Source: Piscinibacter aquaticus (lineage in GTDB: Bacteria > Pseudomonadota > Gammaproteobacteria > Burkholderiales > Burkholderiaceae_C). Taken from it: a stretch of 64,000 nt of DNA. The stretch is taken from positions 1,922,001 through 1,986,000 of the forward strand of contig VOPW01000001.1 of the NCBI GenBank assembly GCA_007994965.1. Reading direction: 5' to 3'. Below the pieces are notes generated by a model. That model did not search any database, was not told the DNA's origin, and was given only the letters and a program-made list of their open reading frames with translations. The translations under genes and the position numbers were made by a program. Within the stretch, counting starts at the first letter, position 1. Each line of letters opens with the position of its first letter. Positions 11,463 to 21,513 of the stretch are shown here, piece after piece.

Positions 11463-11654
11463 TCATTCGCGAGCTTGATCGCTGTCAACGTTTCCCGAAG
11501 CCGGGAAGCGGCCGGCTTCGCCGGGCTCGAAGATGCGCTCGCCCTCGCGCTCGAGATCGTCGAACTGCCCGGCGTTGAGGGCCCACGCGAAGATGCCGAT
11601 CACCGCGAAGACCAGCACCACGGAGAGCGGGATCAGCACGAAGAGGATGTCCAT
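11463..11654 (-). CDS. ccoS: CcoS, cbb3 oxidase maturation protein
   Basis: This 63-residue protein starts [20 protein letters not shown]. One membrane helix is followed by the family motif [19 protein letters not shown]. CcoS is required to insert heme and copper into cbb3 oxidase. It lies just after ccoI and just before ccoN on the same strand. The frame is intact, and the 3' end contains the FNR box that likely drives ccoN. Confidence 0.92.
   Translation of the reverse strand: MDILFVLIPLSVVLVFAVIGIFAWALNAGQFDDLEREGERIFEPGEAGRFPASGNVDSDQARE
11475..11488. promoter_or_regulatory. FNR/ANR box upstream of ccoN
   Basis: TTGAT-CGCT-GTCAA matches the FNR consensus TTGAT-N4-ATCAA at 9 of 10 bases. 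It lies within the 3' end of ccoS, 72 bases before the ccoN start codon. This is a suitable place to activate ccoNOQPG at low oxygen through the FNR encoded at 5324-6153. Confidence 0.7.
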
Positions 11655-11659
11655 CGATC

Positions 11660-13951
11660 TCAGACCTTGGGTTCGTCGGCGCTGGTGCGAGACACGCGCA
11701 GCGCGTTGAGCACGACCAGCAGCGAGCTCGAGGCCATGCCGATGCCGGCCGCCCACGGCGGCAGCCAGCCGACCAGCGCCAGCGGCACGCACGCCGCGTT
11801 GTAGAGCGCGGCCCAGGCGAGGTTCTGGCGGATCACGCGCAGCGTGCGCTGCGATTGCGTGCGGGCCAGCGCCACGTCGGCCAGGCGGTCGCCCAGCAGC
11901 ACCACGTCGGCGCCACTGCGTGCCACGGCCGAGCCGTGCGCGAAGGCGAAGGAGACGTCCGCCCTGGCCAGGACGGGCGCATCGTTGAGGCCGTCGCCGA
12001 CCATCGCCACGCGCCGGCCCTCGCCCTGCCGGGCGGCCACGGCGGCGAGCTTGTCGGCCGGCGTGGCACCGCCGCGTACATCGGCGATGCCCAGGCGCTC
12101 CGCCAGCAGCGCGGCGCGCATCGGCGCGTCGCCCGACAGCATCGCCAGCTTCACGCCCTGCGACCGGAGTTGCGCCAGCGCCCGCTGGGCATCGGCGCGC
12201 AGGGTCTCTCGCGCAGCACGAACACCGCGACCGCACCGTCTTCACGGCCGAAGCACAACGCGCCATCGGGCGCCTGCTCGCTGGTCAGATCCGGATCCAC
12301 CCAGTCGCGGCGACCGAGCCGCCAGCGGATGCCCGCCGCGTCGCGTGCCTCGAGGCCCTGCCCTGCGTGCTCTTCGACCTCGCTCCATCCCGGCACCGCC
12401 GACGAATCCTGCGCGGCTTCGACCAGCGCGCGCGACGCCGGGTGGCTGGACAGCGCGGCCAGCGATGCAGCGCGCTGCAGCAGCTGCGCGGCATCGACCT
12501 GCGCGCCGAACACGTGGGTCTCGGCCAGTTCCAGCCGGTCCAGCGTCAAGGTGCCGGTCTTGTCGAAGACCACCGAGTCGATCGTGGCCAGCGCTTCCAG
12601 CGCCTCGATGCGCTGCAGCAGCACGCCGCGCCGGGCCAGCCCGCCGGTGGCTGCCAGCAGCGCCGATGGCGCTGCCAGCGACAGCGCACACGGGCAGGTG
12701 ACGATCAGCACCGACACCGCCACCCACACCGCGCGCGACGGATCGATCACCGACCACACGGCCGCGGCCCCTGCGGCCAGCGCGAGCACGGTCCACAGGA
12801 ACGGCCCGGCAATGCGCTCGGCCTGCTGCACGAGCCTCGGACGCTGGGTCAGCGCGCTGCGCATCAGCGCGACGATGCCCGCCCGGCGCGTGTCGTCCCC
12901 CAGCCGCAGCACCTTCATCACAACGGGCGCACGCAGGTTCAGGCTCCCGGCCACCACGTCGTCGCCCGGCTGCTTGGCCACCGGCTCGGATTCACCCGTC
13001 AGCAGCGCCTCGTCGGCGAGGCTGCTGCCTTCCAGCAGCACGCCGTCGGCGGGATAGGCTGGCCCGCCTTCACGCGCACCCGGTCGCCGATGACCAGCCG
13101 CGCCATGGCGATCGTTTCGCTGCGCCCGTCGTCGAGCAGCCGTTCGACGCTGTCGGGCAGGCGCGCGCTGCCGGCCTCCAGAGACAACGCCACGGGTGCC
13201 GCGCCCTCGCCTCCAGCCAGCGCCCGCCGAGCAGGAAGAAGACGAACATCGTCAGCGAGTCGAAATAGACCTCGTGGCCGAACACGCCGCCCGGATCGAA
13301 GGTCGCGCCGGAGCTCGCGACGAAGGTGACGAGAATGCCCAGCGACACCGGCACGTCCATGCCGAGGCCGCGCTGCTTCAGGCTGTTCCAGGCACCGGCG
13401 AAGAAGGGCCCGGCGGAGAAGAGCAGCACCGGCAGGCTCAGGACCCAGCTCGCCCATTGCAGCAGGCGCAACATGTCAGGGGTGATGTCGCCCGGGTCGG
13501 ACACGTACGCCGGCGTGGCGTACATCATCACCTGCATCATGCAGAAGCCGGCCACGAACAGCCGCCAGAGCGCCTTGCGCTGCTCGGCTTCGCGCTGCGC
13601 GCGCGCGCTGGCCGCGGCATCGGGCACGGCGCCATAGCCGGCGCGACGCACCGCTTCGACCAGCGCCGAGGCGCGCGTGCGCTGCGGATCCCAGCGCACC
13701 AGGGCCAGCGCGGTCGACGAATGCACCCTCGCTTCGCGCACGCCCTCCACGCCAAGCAACGCGTCTTCGATGAGCCCCGCGCAGGCGGCGCAGTACATGC
13801 CGGAGATGCGGAACTGCGAGGTGGCCTCGCGCGCCCCACCCTGCGCCTGCGCAAAGGTGGTGAAGGACGCCCGGTTCAGCGGATCATCGAGCGCGCGAAG
13901 GTCGCTGTCGGCCGCAGCGAGGCCGGCGCGTTCAGTCAGTACGGAGGCCAC
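11660..13951 (-). CDS. ccoI: CcoI/FixI-type copper-transporting P-type ATPase, frame broken three times
   Basis: This P1B ATPase delivers copper for cbb3 oxidase assembly. From the N-terminus it has a heavy-metal-associated domain with MYCAACAGLIEDAL, several membrane helices, the TGES actuator loop (LLTGESEPVAKQPG) and the metal site TCPCALSLA. The phosphorylation motif VFDKTGTLT and the MVGDGLNDAPVLA hinge follow. Frame shifts lie near 13197, 13055 and 12208. The stop is 6 bases before the ccoS start. The total of about 764 residues is typical. CPC with an HMA CAAC places it in the copper class. Confidence 0.94.
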
Positions 13952-13985
13952 GGCGATAATCTAGGCGCCGCACACCTCCGATCGC

Positions 13986-14436
13986 ATGACATACATCAAG
14001 CCGCTCGCCACCGTTGCCCTGGCCTTGCTCGCCGCACTGCCCGCACTGGCTCAGGACGGCCCGCAGAAACTGCCGGGCACGAAGTTGACGGTGGGCTTCC
14101 ACCTGATCAACGCGGAGGTGGCGAGCACGCCGGAGCAGCGCGCCATCGGCCTGATGCACCGGCCGACCATGCCAGCCAACGACGGCATGCTGTTCGTCTT
14201 CGAGCGGCCGGGCCAGCAATGTTTCTGGATGAAGAACACGCTGCTGCCGCTGTCCATCGCCTTCCTCGACGACGATGGAACGGTGGTCAATATCGAGGAG
14301 ATGAAGCCGCAGACGCTCGATTCGCACTGCTCCGCCAAGCCGGTGCGCTTCGCTCGAGATGAACCAGGGCTGGTTCAGCAAGCGCGCGATCAAGCCGGGC
14401 GCGAAGATCAGCGGCGCGCCGTTCGGCAGCAGGTAG
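13986..14436 (+). CDS. DUF192 family exported protein, frame broken once
   Basis: This small periplasmic protein has a cleavable signal peptide (MTYIKPLATVALALLAALPALA) followed by one DUF192 domain. Visible family features are AEVASTPEQRAIGLMHRPTMP, GMLFVFERPGQQCFWMKNT and LPLSIAFLDDDGTVVNI. A shift near 14352 must be repaired for the normal end EMNQGWFSKRAIKPG...FGSR and stop at 14434-14436. The biochemical role of DUF192 is not known. It is divergent from ccoI and ends at a strong shared terminator. Confidence 0.9.
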
Positions 14437-14453
14437 TCGACCAGCCGGCATGA

Positions 14454-14482
14454 AGAAAGGCCGGTCATCGACCGGCCTTTCT
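14454..14482. terminator. bidirectional rho-independent terminator
   Basis: A perfect 13-base stem AGAAAGGCCGGTC / GACCGGCCTTTCT with loop ATC lies between the convergent DUF192 gene and sodB. Confidence 0.9.
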
Positions 14483-14504
14483 CATGGGGCAGTGCGTTCC
14501 GGGA

Positions 14505-15086
14505 TCAGCCGAAATTCTTCTCGGCGAAGTCCCAGTTCACCAGCGAGGCCAGGAAGGTCTCGACGAACTTCTGACGCAGGTTGCGGTAGTCGATGTAGTA
14601 GGCGTGCTCCCACACGTCGACGGTCAGCAGCGCCTTGTCGGCGGTGGTCAGCGGGGTTCCCGCGGCGCCGGTGTTGACGATGTCGACCGAACCGTCGGCC
14701 TTCTTCACCAGCCAGGTCCAGCCAGAGCCGAAGTTGCCGACCGCGCTCTTGACGAAGGCTTCCTTGAAGGCGGCGTAGCTGCCCCACTTGGCGTTGATCG
14801 CCGCGGCCAGCGCGCCCTTGGGCTCGCCGCCGCCTTGCGGCTTCATGCAGTTCCAGAAGAAGGTGTGGTTCCAGATCTGCGCGGCGTTGTTGTAGACGCC
14901 ACCGCTGGACTTCTTCACGATGTCCTCGAGCGACATGCTCTCGAACTCGGTGCCCTTCTGCAGGTTGTTCAGGTTCACGACGTACGCGTTGTGGTGCTTC
15001 CCGTGGTGGAACTCCAGCGTTTCCTTGCTGTAGTGCGGGGCCAGGGCGTCGATCGCGTACGGGAGCGGCGGCAGGGTGTGTTCCAT
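14505..15086 (-). CDS. sodB: iron superoxide dismutase
   Basis: This cytoplasmic enzyme dismutates superoxide. The 193-residue protein starts [20 protein letters not shown] and holds the metal ligands in [21 protein letters not shown] and [13 protein letters not shown], and [11 protein letters not shown]. The F-rich NHTFFWNC segment and the overall pattern favour iron over manganese. ATG 15086 fits the family start and has an AGAGGA-like site. The frame is intact. Confidence 0.95.
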   Translation of the reverse strand: MEHTLPPLPYAIDALAPHYSKETLEFHHGKHHNAYVVNLNNLQKGTEFESMSLEDIVKKSSGGVYNNAAQIWNHTFFWNCMKPQGGGEPKGALAAAINAKWGSYAAFKEAFVKSAVGNFGSGWTWLVKKADGSVDIVNTGAAGTPLTTADKALLTVDVWEHAYYIDYRNLRQKFVETFLASLVNWDFAEKNFG

Positions 15087-15166
15087 GGGGTCCTCTTCTC
15101 TGGATGGGGGCGGATCGGCGCGCATTGTAGGCAGGCCGCCAAGGCCCTGCCGGCGGGCGTGATGCT

Positions 15167-16507
15167 TCAGCGGCCGCCCTCGGGCTCGATGCTAGCCACG
15201 GTCAGGCCGGCGCGGCCATCGGCCATCGTGGCCTGCAGCGCCGGCCCGGCGTCAGCTGGCGCACCGACTGCAGCACTGGCCCTGCGCATCGGTCAGCCAG
15301 GCATAGCCGCGCGCCAGCACATGCTGCGGATCGAGCGCCTGCAGGCGCTGGCTGAAGGTCGCGAGCTGCAGATGCCGCGCCCGCAGGTCGACGCCCGCCG
15401 CCCGCACCAGCCGACGGGCGAGCTGTTCGTGGTGCGCAACGTGCCGTTCGCTCAGGCGGGCGCCGGCCGTGCCGAGGCGCTGGGCGAGCAGTGCGAGCTG
15501 CTGCTGGCGCATCCGCACCGAATCGGCGGGGCGCGACAGCCGCCGCGCCAGGCCGTCGAGCCGCTGGGCCTGGGTGTCGAGCGCGGCGCGCAGGCGCTGC
15601 GCCGAACGTCGCTGCAGGACCGCCAGAGATTCGGCGCAGGTCGTGGTGGCCGGCGCGGCCAGCTCGGCGGCGGCGGTAGGCGTCGGCGCGCGAAGATCGG
15701 CGGCCGGTCGGCCAGCGTGATGTCGGTCTCGTGGCCCACGCCGCAGACCACCGGCACGCTGCAGGCCACGATCGCGCGCACCACGCGCTCGTCGTTGAAC
15801 GCCCACAGGTCTTCGAGCGAGCCGCCGCCGCGGCACAGCAACAGCGTGTCGACCTCGCGACGCTGCGACGCTTCGCCCAGCGCCTGCACGAGCGCAGCGG
15901 GTGCCTCGGCACCTTGCACCAGGCTCGGGTAGACGATCACCTCGACATGCGGGCTGCGCCGCGCGAGCGTGGTGAGCACGTCGTGCAGCGCGGCGCCCGA
16001 GAGCGAGGTGATCACACCGAGTCGCGAAGGAAAGGCCTCGATCGGCCGCTTGCGTGCGGCCTCGAAGAGGCCCTGCGACTCGAGTCGCGCCTTGAGGCGG
16101 AGGAACTGCTCGAAGAGCGCGCCGGCGCCGGCGCGCTGCATGCCTTCGACGACGAACTGCAGCTCGCCACGCGGCTCGTAGACCGCCAGGCGACCGCGCA
16201 TCTCGACGAGCTGGCCATCGGCGGGCGCGAAGTCGAGCAGGCTCGCCGCGCGTCGGAACATCGCACAGCGCAGCAGGGCCGCCTCGCCATCGGCGTCCTT
16301 CAGGCTGAAGTAGCAGTGGCCGCTGGCCGCGCGCGTGAACGCGGAAACTTCGCCGCGCACGACGCACACCGGAAAGCGCGCCGCGAGCGCATCGGCCACG
16401 GCCTGCACGAGGCCGGCAACGCTCCAGACGAGTCGGCCCGGGAGGCCCGCGCCCGCCTCAGCCACGCTCAAACCCAGCACCGGCGCGGTGCAAGAACTCC
16501 ACAGCAA
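15167..16507 (-). CDS. xseA: exodeoxyribonuclease VII large subunit, frame broken several times
   Basis: XseA forms the single-strand-specific exonuclease VII with XseB. The N-terminal OB-fold ([27 protein letters not shown]) is followed by the catalytic core with [29 protein letters not shown] and [15 protein letters not shown] coiled-coil region rich in Leu, Arg and Gln and the C-terminal VLARGYAWL segment come next. Frame shifts occur near 15700, 15290 and 15240; the repaired frame ends EPEGGR-stop at 15167. The start ATG 16507 is the first plausible one but remains uncertain. Total is about 446 residues. Confidence 0.9.
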
Positions 16508-16797
16508 GCGGCCATGCGCCCTGGCGAGCCAAGAGGGCCGTCACGGCGTTGTCATGTTCGTGCAAGTGCTTGATTTGCAAGGAGATCTCGATGCTCAGAT
16601 TTTCAGCAATCCAGCCGACCGCCAGAATTGGCGCGCCTTGGCGCCGCATGCAGCCCGGTTGCCCACAAAGTTATCCACATCACCGGTGGATTGCGGGCCG
16701 AGACGGCTTCGGGTCGTCGCGGAGGCGTGGCAGTGCGGCCCTTGGTCTATCATCGCGCGTCCCAAAAGAACCGCCGTCCGCCTTCGAAAGGGCTCGC
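16508..16797. other. intergenic region with a DnaA-box-like 9-mer
   Basis: About 290 bases lie between divergent xseA and exbB. A perfect TTATCCACA (16671-16679), the DnaA-box consensus, is present once. No second box in array and no AT-rich region were seen, so it is not an origin by itself. A 63-codon open frame on the minus strand (16458-16649) has no recognisable family and is not called. Confidence 0.4.
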
Positions 16798-17433
16798 TTG
16801 TTTTCGATCATACAAGCCGCTGGCTGGCCGATCTGGCCTCTCATCATCTGCTCGGTCATCGCGCTGGCGCTCGTCGTCGAGCGCCTTTCGAGCCTGCGCG
16901 CAGCGCGCGTCGTGCCGCCCAAGCTGCTCGACGAGGTGCTCTCCGTCACGCGCGCCAACCTGCCCGCGCCCGACGTGGTGAACAAGCTGGCCGACAACTC
17001 CATCCTCGGCCGCGTGCTCGCCGCCGGCATCCGCGCCGTGATCGCCGACCCGCGCATCACCGAGGAAGCGCTCCGCGGCGCCTTCGAATCGGCTGGCCGG
17101 GCCGCCGTGCATCGCATGGAGAAGTACCTCAACACGCTGGGAACGATCGCCTCGTCGGCGCCCTACCTCGGGCTGCTCGGCACGGTGATCGGCATGATCG
17201 AGATCTTCGCGTCGCAGTCGCCGTCGGGCAGCAACCCGGCGCAGCTCGCGCAGGGCATCTCGATCGCGCTGTACAACACCGCCTTCGGCCTGATCGTGGC
17301 GATTCCGGCGCTGATCTTCTACCGCTACTTCCGCGGGCTGGTGGAGCAGTACACGCTGGACATGGAGCAGGCCGCCAACCGGCTGGTGCCGCACCTGCTG
17401 CGCTTCACCTCGCCGCGCGCCACGGCCGCCTGA
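16798..17433 (+). CDS. exbB: MotA/TolQ/ExbB proton channel family protein
   Basis: This inner-membrane proton channel subunit energises TonB-like or Tol-like work with ExbD. The protein of about 211 residues begins with a TTG codon (MFSIIQAAGWPIWPLIICS) after a GAAAGGG ribosome site. It carries the family core LNTLGTIASSAPYLGLLGTVIGMIEIF and the last helices TAFGLIVAIPALIFYRYFRG. It is followed 7 bases later by exbD and then lpxK, the standard order in Burkholderiales. Confidence 0.9.
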   Translation: MFSIIQAAGWPIWPLIICSVIALALVVERLSSLRAARVVPPKLLDEVLSVTRANLPAPDVVNKLADNSILGRVLAAGIRAVIADPRITEEALRGAFESAGRAAVHRMEKYLNTLGTIASSAPYLGLLGTVIGMIEIFASQSPSGSNPAQLAQGISIALYNTAFGLIVAIPALIFYRYFRGLVEQYTLDMEQAANRLVPHLLRFTSPRATAA

Positions 17434-17440
17434 GCCCACG

Positions 17441-17866
17441 ATGTCGCTGAACTTCCGCAAGGGTCGTCCCGAGGAACCGGAGATCAACCTGATCCCGTTC
17501 ATCGACATCCTGCTGGTCGTGCTCATCTTCCTGATGGCCTCGACCACCTACTCGAAGTTCACCGAGCTCCAGGTGACGCTGCCCACCGCGGATGCCGAGA
17601 AGCTGCGCGATCGCCCGCGCGAGATCGTCGTGCTGGTCAGTGCCGATGGCCGCTACGTGGTCAACCGCAAGCCCGTCGAGGGCCGCAGCGTTGAACTGCT
17701 GGCCGCCGAGCTGAATGCCGTGTCCGAGGGCGCGAAGGACCCGGTCGTGATCGTCTCGGCCGATGCCACGGCAGCACACCAGAGCGTGGTCAACGTGATG
17801 GACGCAGCGCGGCGCGCCGGCCTCGCCCGGCTGACCTTCGCCACGCAGACCTCCGGCGGCGGCTGA
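17441..17866 (+). CDS. exbD: ExbD/TolR family protein
   Basis: This 141-residue partner of the ExbB-like channel has one N-terminal membrane helix preceded by EINLIPFIDILLVVLIFL; Asp at the start of the helix (PFIDI) is the proton-binding residue. The periplasmic domain includes VSADGRYVVNRKPVEG and ends LARLTFATQTSGGG. The frame is intact. Confidence 0.92.
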   Translation: MSLNFRKGRPEEPEINLIPFIDILLVVLIFLMASTTYSKFTELQVTLPTADAEKLRDRPREIVVLVSADGRYVVNRKPVEGRSVELLAAELNAVSEGAKDPVVIVSADATAAHQSVVNVMDAARRAGLARLTFATQTSGGG

Positions 17867-17891
17867 GCCCGCCGGGGCACGCGCCGGCGCC

Positions 17892-18924
17892 GTGGACACG
17901 TCCGATCGATTCGCGCTGCGCCTGCAGCGCGGCTGAGCTGAGCCGCGGGCCGCTGGCCTTCGCCATGCTGCCCCTCGCAGCGGTCTTCGCGATGCTGACG
18001 GCGGCCCGCCGGGCAATGTATCGGCTCGGACTGCTGCGCAGCGAACGCCTCGACGTGCCGGTGATAGTGGTCGGCAACCTGATCGCCGGGGAGCCGGCAA
18101 GACGCCGACCACACTCGCACTCATCGATCTGCTGCGCCGCCATGGCTGGCAGCCGGGCATCGTGTCGAGAGGCCATGGGCGCAGCTCGACCGGCATCGTG
18201 CACGTGCAGCCCGACACGCCAGCCACGCAAGGCGGCGACGAGCCCGTGCTGCTGCGGCTGCGCAGCAATGTGCCGGTGAGCGTCGGCGAGGACCGCGTCG
18301 CGGCCGCGCGCTCGCTGCGCCAGCGCCATCCGGAGGTCGACGTCCTGGTCTGCGACGACGGGCTGCAGCACCTGCGCCTGGCCCGCGACGCGCAGGTGCT
18401 GGTGTTCGACGAACGCGGCGCCGGCAATGGCTGGGCGCTGCCGGCCGGCCCTGCGCGATCCGCTGCCATCGCGGGTACCGCCACGCTCGCTCGTGCTCTA
18501 CAACGCCCCGTCGCCCAGCACACCGCTGACGGGCCACCTCGCGCAGCGCGCACTGGCCGGTGCGGTGTCACTGCAGGGTTGGTGGCGCGGCGAGGCCGCC
18601 AGCATGGCCGTGCTGGAGGGCCTGCGTGGCCGCCCGGTGCTGGCCGCGGCCGGCACGGCCCAGCCCGCGCGATTCTTCGCGATGCTGCGCGAGCAGGGCC
18701 TGACGATCGTGGAGCATCCGCTGCCCGATCACCATGCGTTCGCCGATCTCGCCTGGCCGGCTGGCTTCACCGATGTCGTGATCACCGAAAAGGATGCGGT
18801 GAAGATCCGCCCCGAACGCGCCGGCGCGGCGCGCCTGTGGGTCGCGGCGCTAGACTTCGCACTCCCCGCAGCCTTCGAGCAGGAACTGCTCGCCCTGCTG
18901 CCGCCTTCACGCCAAAGCGACTGA
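17892..18924 (+). CDS. lpxK: tetraacyldisaccharide 4'-kinase, frame broken several times
   Basis: LpxK phosphorylates the lipid A disaccharide at the 4' position on the inner face of the inner membrane. Visible segments are [15 protein letters not shown] plus a Walker A that reads [16 protein letters not shown] once a base missing near 18094 is restored. They are followed by [27 protein letters not shown], and [12 protein letters not shown] with TEKDAVK near the end. Further shifts lie near 17930 and 18445. The GTG at 17892 is a tentative start because the first residues are out of frame. The gene lies between exbD and a Trm112-like gene, its usual place. Confidence 0.9.
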
Positions 18925-18927
18925 GCC

Positions 18928-19118
18928 ATGGAAACGCGTCTGCTCGAACTGCTGGTCTGCCCGATCTGCAAGGGCCCGCTGGAACACCGCCGCCCACCGG
19001 TCGACGAGCGCCACGAACTGGTGTGCCACGCCGACCACTGGCGTTCCCGGTGCGCGACGGCATTCCGGTGATGCTGGAGAGCGAAGCGCGGCCCCTGACC
19101 GAAACGCCGGCATCGTGA
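18928..19118 (+). CDS. Trm112/YcaR-like small zinc protein, frame broken once
   Basis: This protein of about 63 residues starts [20 protein letters not shown] with a CxxC pair, then ELVCHAD, and after repair of a shift near 19034 ends [20 protein letters not shown]. Members of this family sit between lpxK and kdsB in many proteobacteria; the eukaryotic and archaeal relatives activate methyltransferases. Its stop TGA overlaps the kdsB GTG start. Confidence 0.9.
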
Positions 19119-19871
19119 ACTTCACGGTGCTGGTGCCGGCGCGGCTCGCGTCGACGCGGCTGCCGCGCAAGCCGCTGGCCGACATCGGCGGCCTGCCGAT
19201 GATCGTGCGCGTGGCCCGCCGCGCCGCCGAGTCGTCGGCCGCAGCGGTCGTCGTCGCGGCCGACCATGTCGACATCGCTGCAGCCTGTGAAGCGCATGGC
19301 GTTCGCGTGGTGCTGACTCGGCCCGACCATGCCACCGGCAGCGATCGCCTGGCGGAAGCCTGCGAACGGCTCGGCCTCGACGGCAGCGACGCGGTCGTCA
19401 ACGTGCAGGGAGACGAGCCGCTGATCGACCCCACGCTGATCGATGCCTGCGCGACGCTGCTCGAGGCGCGCAGCGATTGCGTGATGAGCACCGCCGCCCA
19501 TCCGATCGACGGCCGCGGCGACCTCGACAACCCCAACGTCGTCAAGGTCGTGCTCGACGCCGCCGGCCGTGCGCTCTATTTCTCGCGCGCGCCGATCCCT
19601 GGTGGCGCGACGGCCGCGCCTCGGGCGCTGCGTCGCTGCAGCAACCGGCGCCGCTGCGCCACGTCGGTCTGTACGGCTACCGGGCCGGCTTCCTGCGCCG
19701 CTTCCCGATGCGCTCGAGCCGGCGCCCATCGAGCAGCTCGAGTCGCTCGAGCAGCTGCGGGTGCTCTGGCACGGCGAGCGCATCGCGGTGCACGTCGCGG
19801 CGCATGCACCCGGACCCGGCGTCGACACGCCCGAAGACCTCGAGCGCGTGCGCGCCCTCTTCGCTGGCTGA
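19115..19871 (+). CDS. kdsB: CMP-KDO synthetase, frame broken twice
   Basis: KdsB activates KDO with CTP for lipopolysaccharide core synthesis. The start GTG at 19115 ([20 protein letters not shown]) contains the nucleotide-binding PARLxSTRLPxKPL motif. Later segments include [39 protein letters not shown] and [12 protein letters not shown], then [14 protein letters not shown] near the end. Frame shifts lie near 19601 and 19712. Length is about 252 residues. It overlaps the Trm112-like stop, indicating one operon from exbB. Confidence 0.94.
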
Positions 19872-19989
19872 GCCACTCGCCCCGGGCGTCAGCCCCCGGG
19901 GAAGCGTCAGGTTTGCGCAGGGACCTGCGTGTTATTCTCGATTTCGACTCATCGCGACGAGGTGCCCCACGTCGTCGTTCCCCGCATAA

Positions 19990-20663
<674 letters not shown>

Positions 20664-20674
20664 GGACGGCTGGC

Positions 20675-21433
20675 ATGGACATCGCAGGCAAGGTCTTCAT
20701 CGTCACCGGCGGCGCTTCGGGCCTCGGTGAAGGCACCGCGCGCATGCTGGCGCGAAGCGGCGGCAAGGTCGTGATTGCCGATCTGCAGGCGGACAAGGGC
20801 GAGGCCGTCGCGAAGGAACTCGGAGGCGTGTTCGTCAAGTGCGACGTCAGCCAGGAGGCCGATGGCCAGGCTGCGGTCGCCGCGGCGCTCAAGCTCGGCA
20901 AGCTGGTCGGCCTCGTCAACTGCGCCGGCATCGCGCCGGCCGCCAAGACGGTGGGCAAGGACGGTGCGCATGCACTGGCGCTGTTCGCCAAGGTCGTGAC
21001 CGTCAACCTGGTCGGCAGCTTCAACATGATCCGTCTCGCGGCCGAGGCGATGGCGAAGAATGATCCGGAGCCGACCGGCGAGCGCGGCGTGCTCATCTCC
21101 ACGGCCAGCGTGGCCGCCTACGACGGCCAGATCGGCCAAGCCGCCTACTCCGCCTCGAAGGGTGGCGTGGTCGGCATGACGCTGCCCATCGCGCGCGATC
21201 TGGCGCGCAACGGCATCCGCAACATGACCATCGCGCCGGGCATCTTCGGCACGCCGATGCTGTTTGCCATGCCCAAGGAAGTGCAGGACGCGCTCGCTGC
21301 CGGCGTGCCCTTCCCGAGCCGCCTGGGCACGCCGGAGGACTACGCGAAGCTCGTGCACCAGATCATCACCAACGACATGCTCAATGGCGAGGTGATCCGG
21401 CTCGACGGGGCGATCCGGCTGGCGCCGAAGTGA
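20675..21433 (+). CDS. short-chain dehydrogenase of the 3-hydroxyacyl-CoA dehydrogenase type II group
   Basis: This 252-residue Rossmann-fold SDR has the cofactor motif [16 protein letters not shown] (NAG motif position), the catalytic Ser in [10 protein letters not shown] and the active-site YSASK. The C-terminal [19 protein letters not shown] and [13 protein letters not shown] match 3-hydroxyacyl-CoA/2-methyl-3-hydroxybutyryl-CoA dehydrogenases of fatty acid or isoleucine breakdown. ATG 20675 lies 12 bases after adk. The frame is intact, and a terminator follows. Confidence 0.88.
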   Translation: MDIAGKVFIVTGGASGLGEGTARMLARSGGKVVIADLQADKGEAVAKELGGVFVKCDVSQEADGQAAVAAALKLGKLVGLVNCAGIAPAAKTVGKDGAHALALFAKVVTVNLVGSFNMIRLAAEAMAKNDPEPTGERGVLISTASVAAYDGQIGQAAYSASKGGVVGMTLPIARDLARNGIRNMTIAPGIFGTPMLFAMPKEVQDALAAGVPFPSRLGTPEDYAKLVHQIITNDMLNGEVIRLDGAIRLAPK

Positions 21434-21464
21434 CGCGGCGCTGATCCGCGACACCACCCAACGG

Positions 21465-21491
21465 AAACGGGCGCCCAGCGGGCGCCCGTTT
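21465..21491. terminator. bidirectional rho-independent terminator
   Basis: A perfect 12-base stem AAACGGGCGCCC / GGGCGCCCGTTT with loop AGC lies between the convergent dehydrogenase and S9 peptidase genes. Confidence 0.9.
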
Positions 21492-21513
21492 GCCTTCTAG
21501 CGTTGGTCAGGCT

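Noticed and set aside
11844-13329. Plus-strand frames of 285-400 codons opposite ccoI
   Set aside because: They are Arg/Ala/Ser-rich shadows of a strongly conserved copper ATPase on the other strand.
16458-16649. 63-codon minus-strand frame upstream of xseA
   Set aside because: No family resemblance and it overlaps the xseA N-terminus; not supported as a gene.
19878-19903. GC-rich inverted repeat CCCCGGG / CCCGGGG after kdsB as a terminator
   Set aside because: No T-tract follows and the arms are short, so I did not list it as a terminator.
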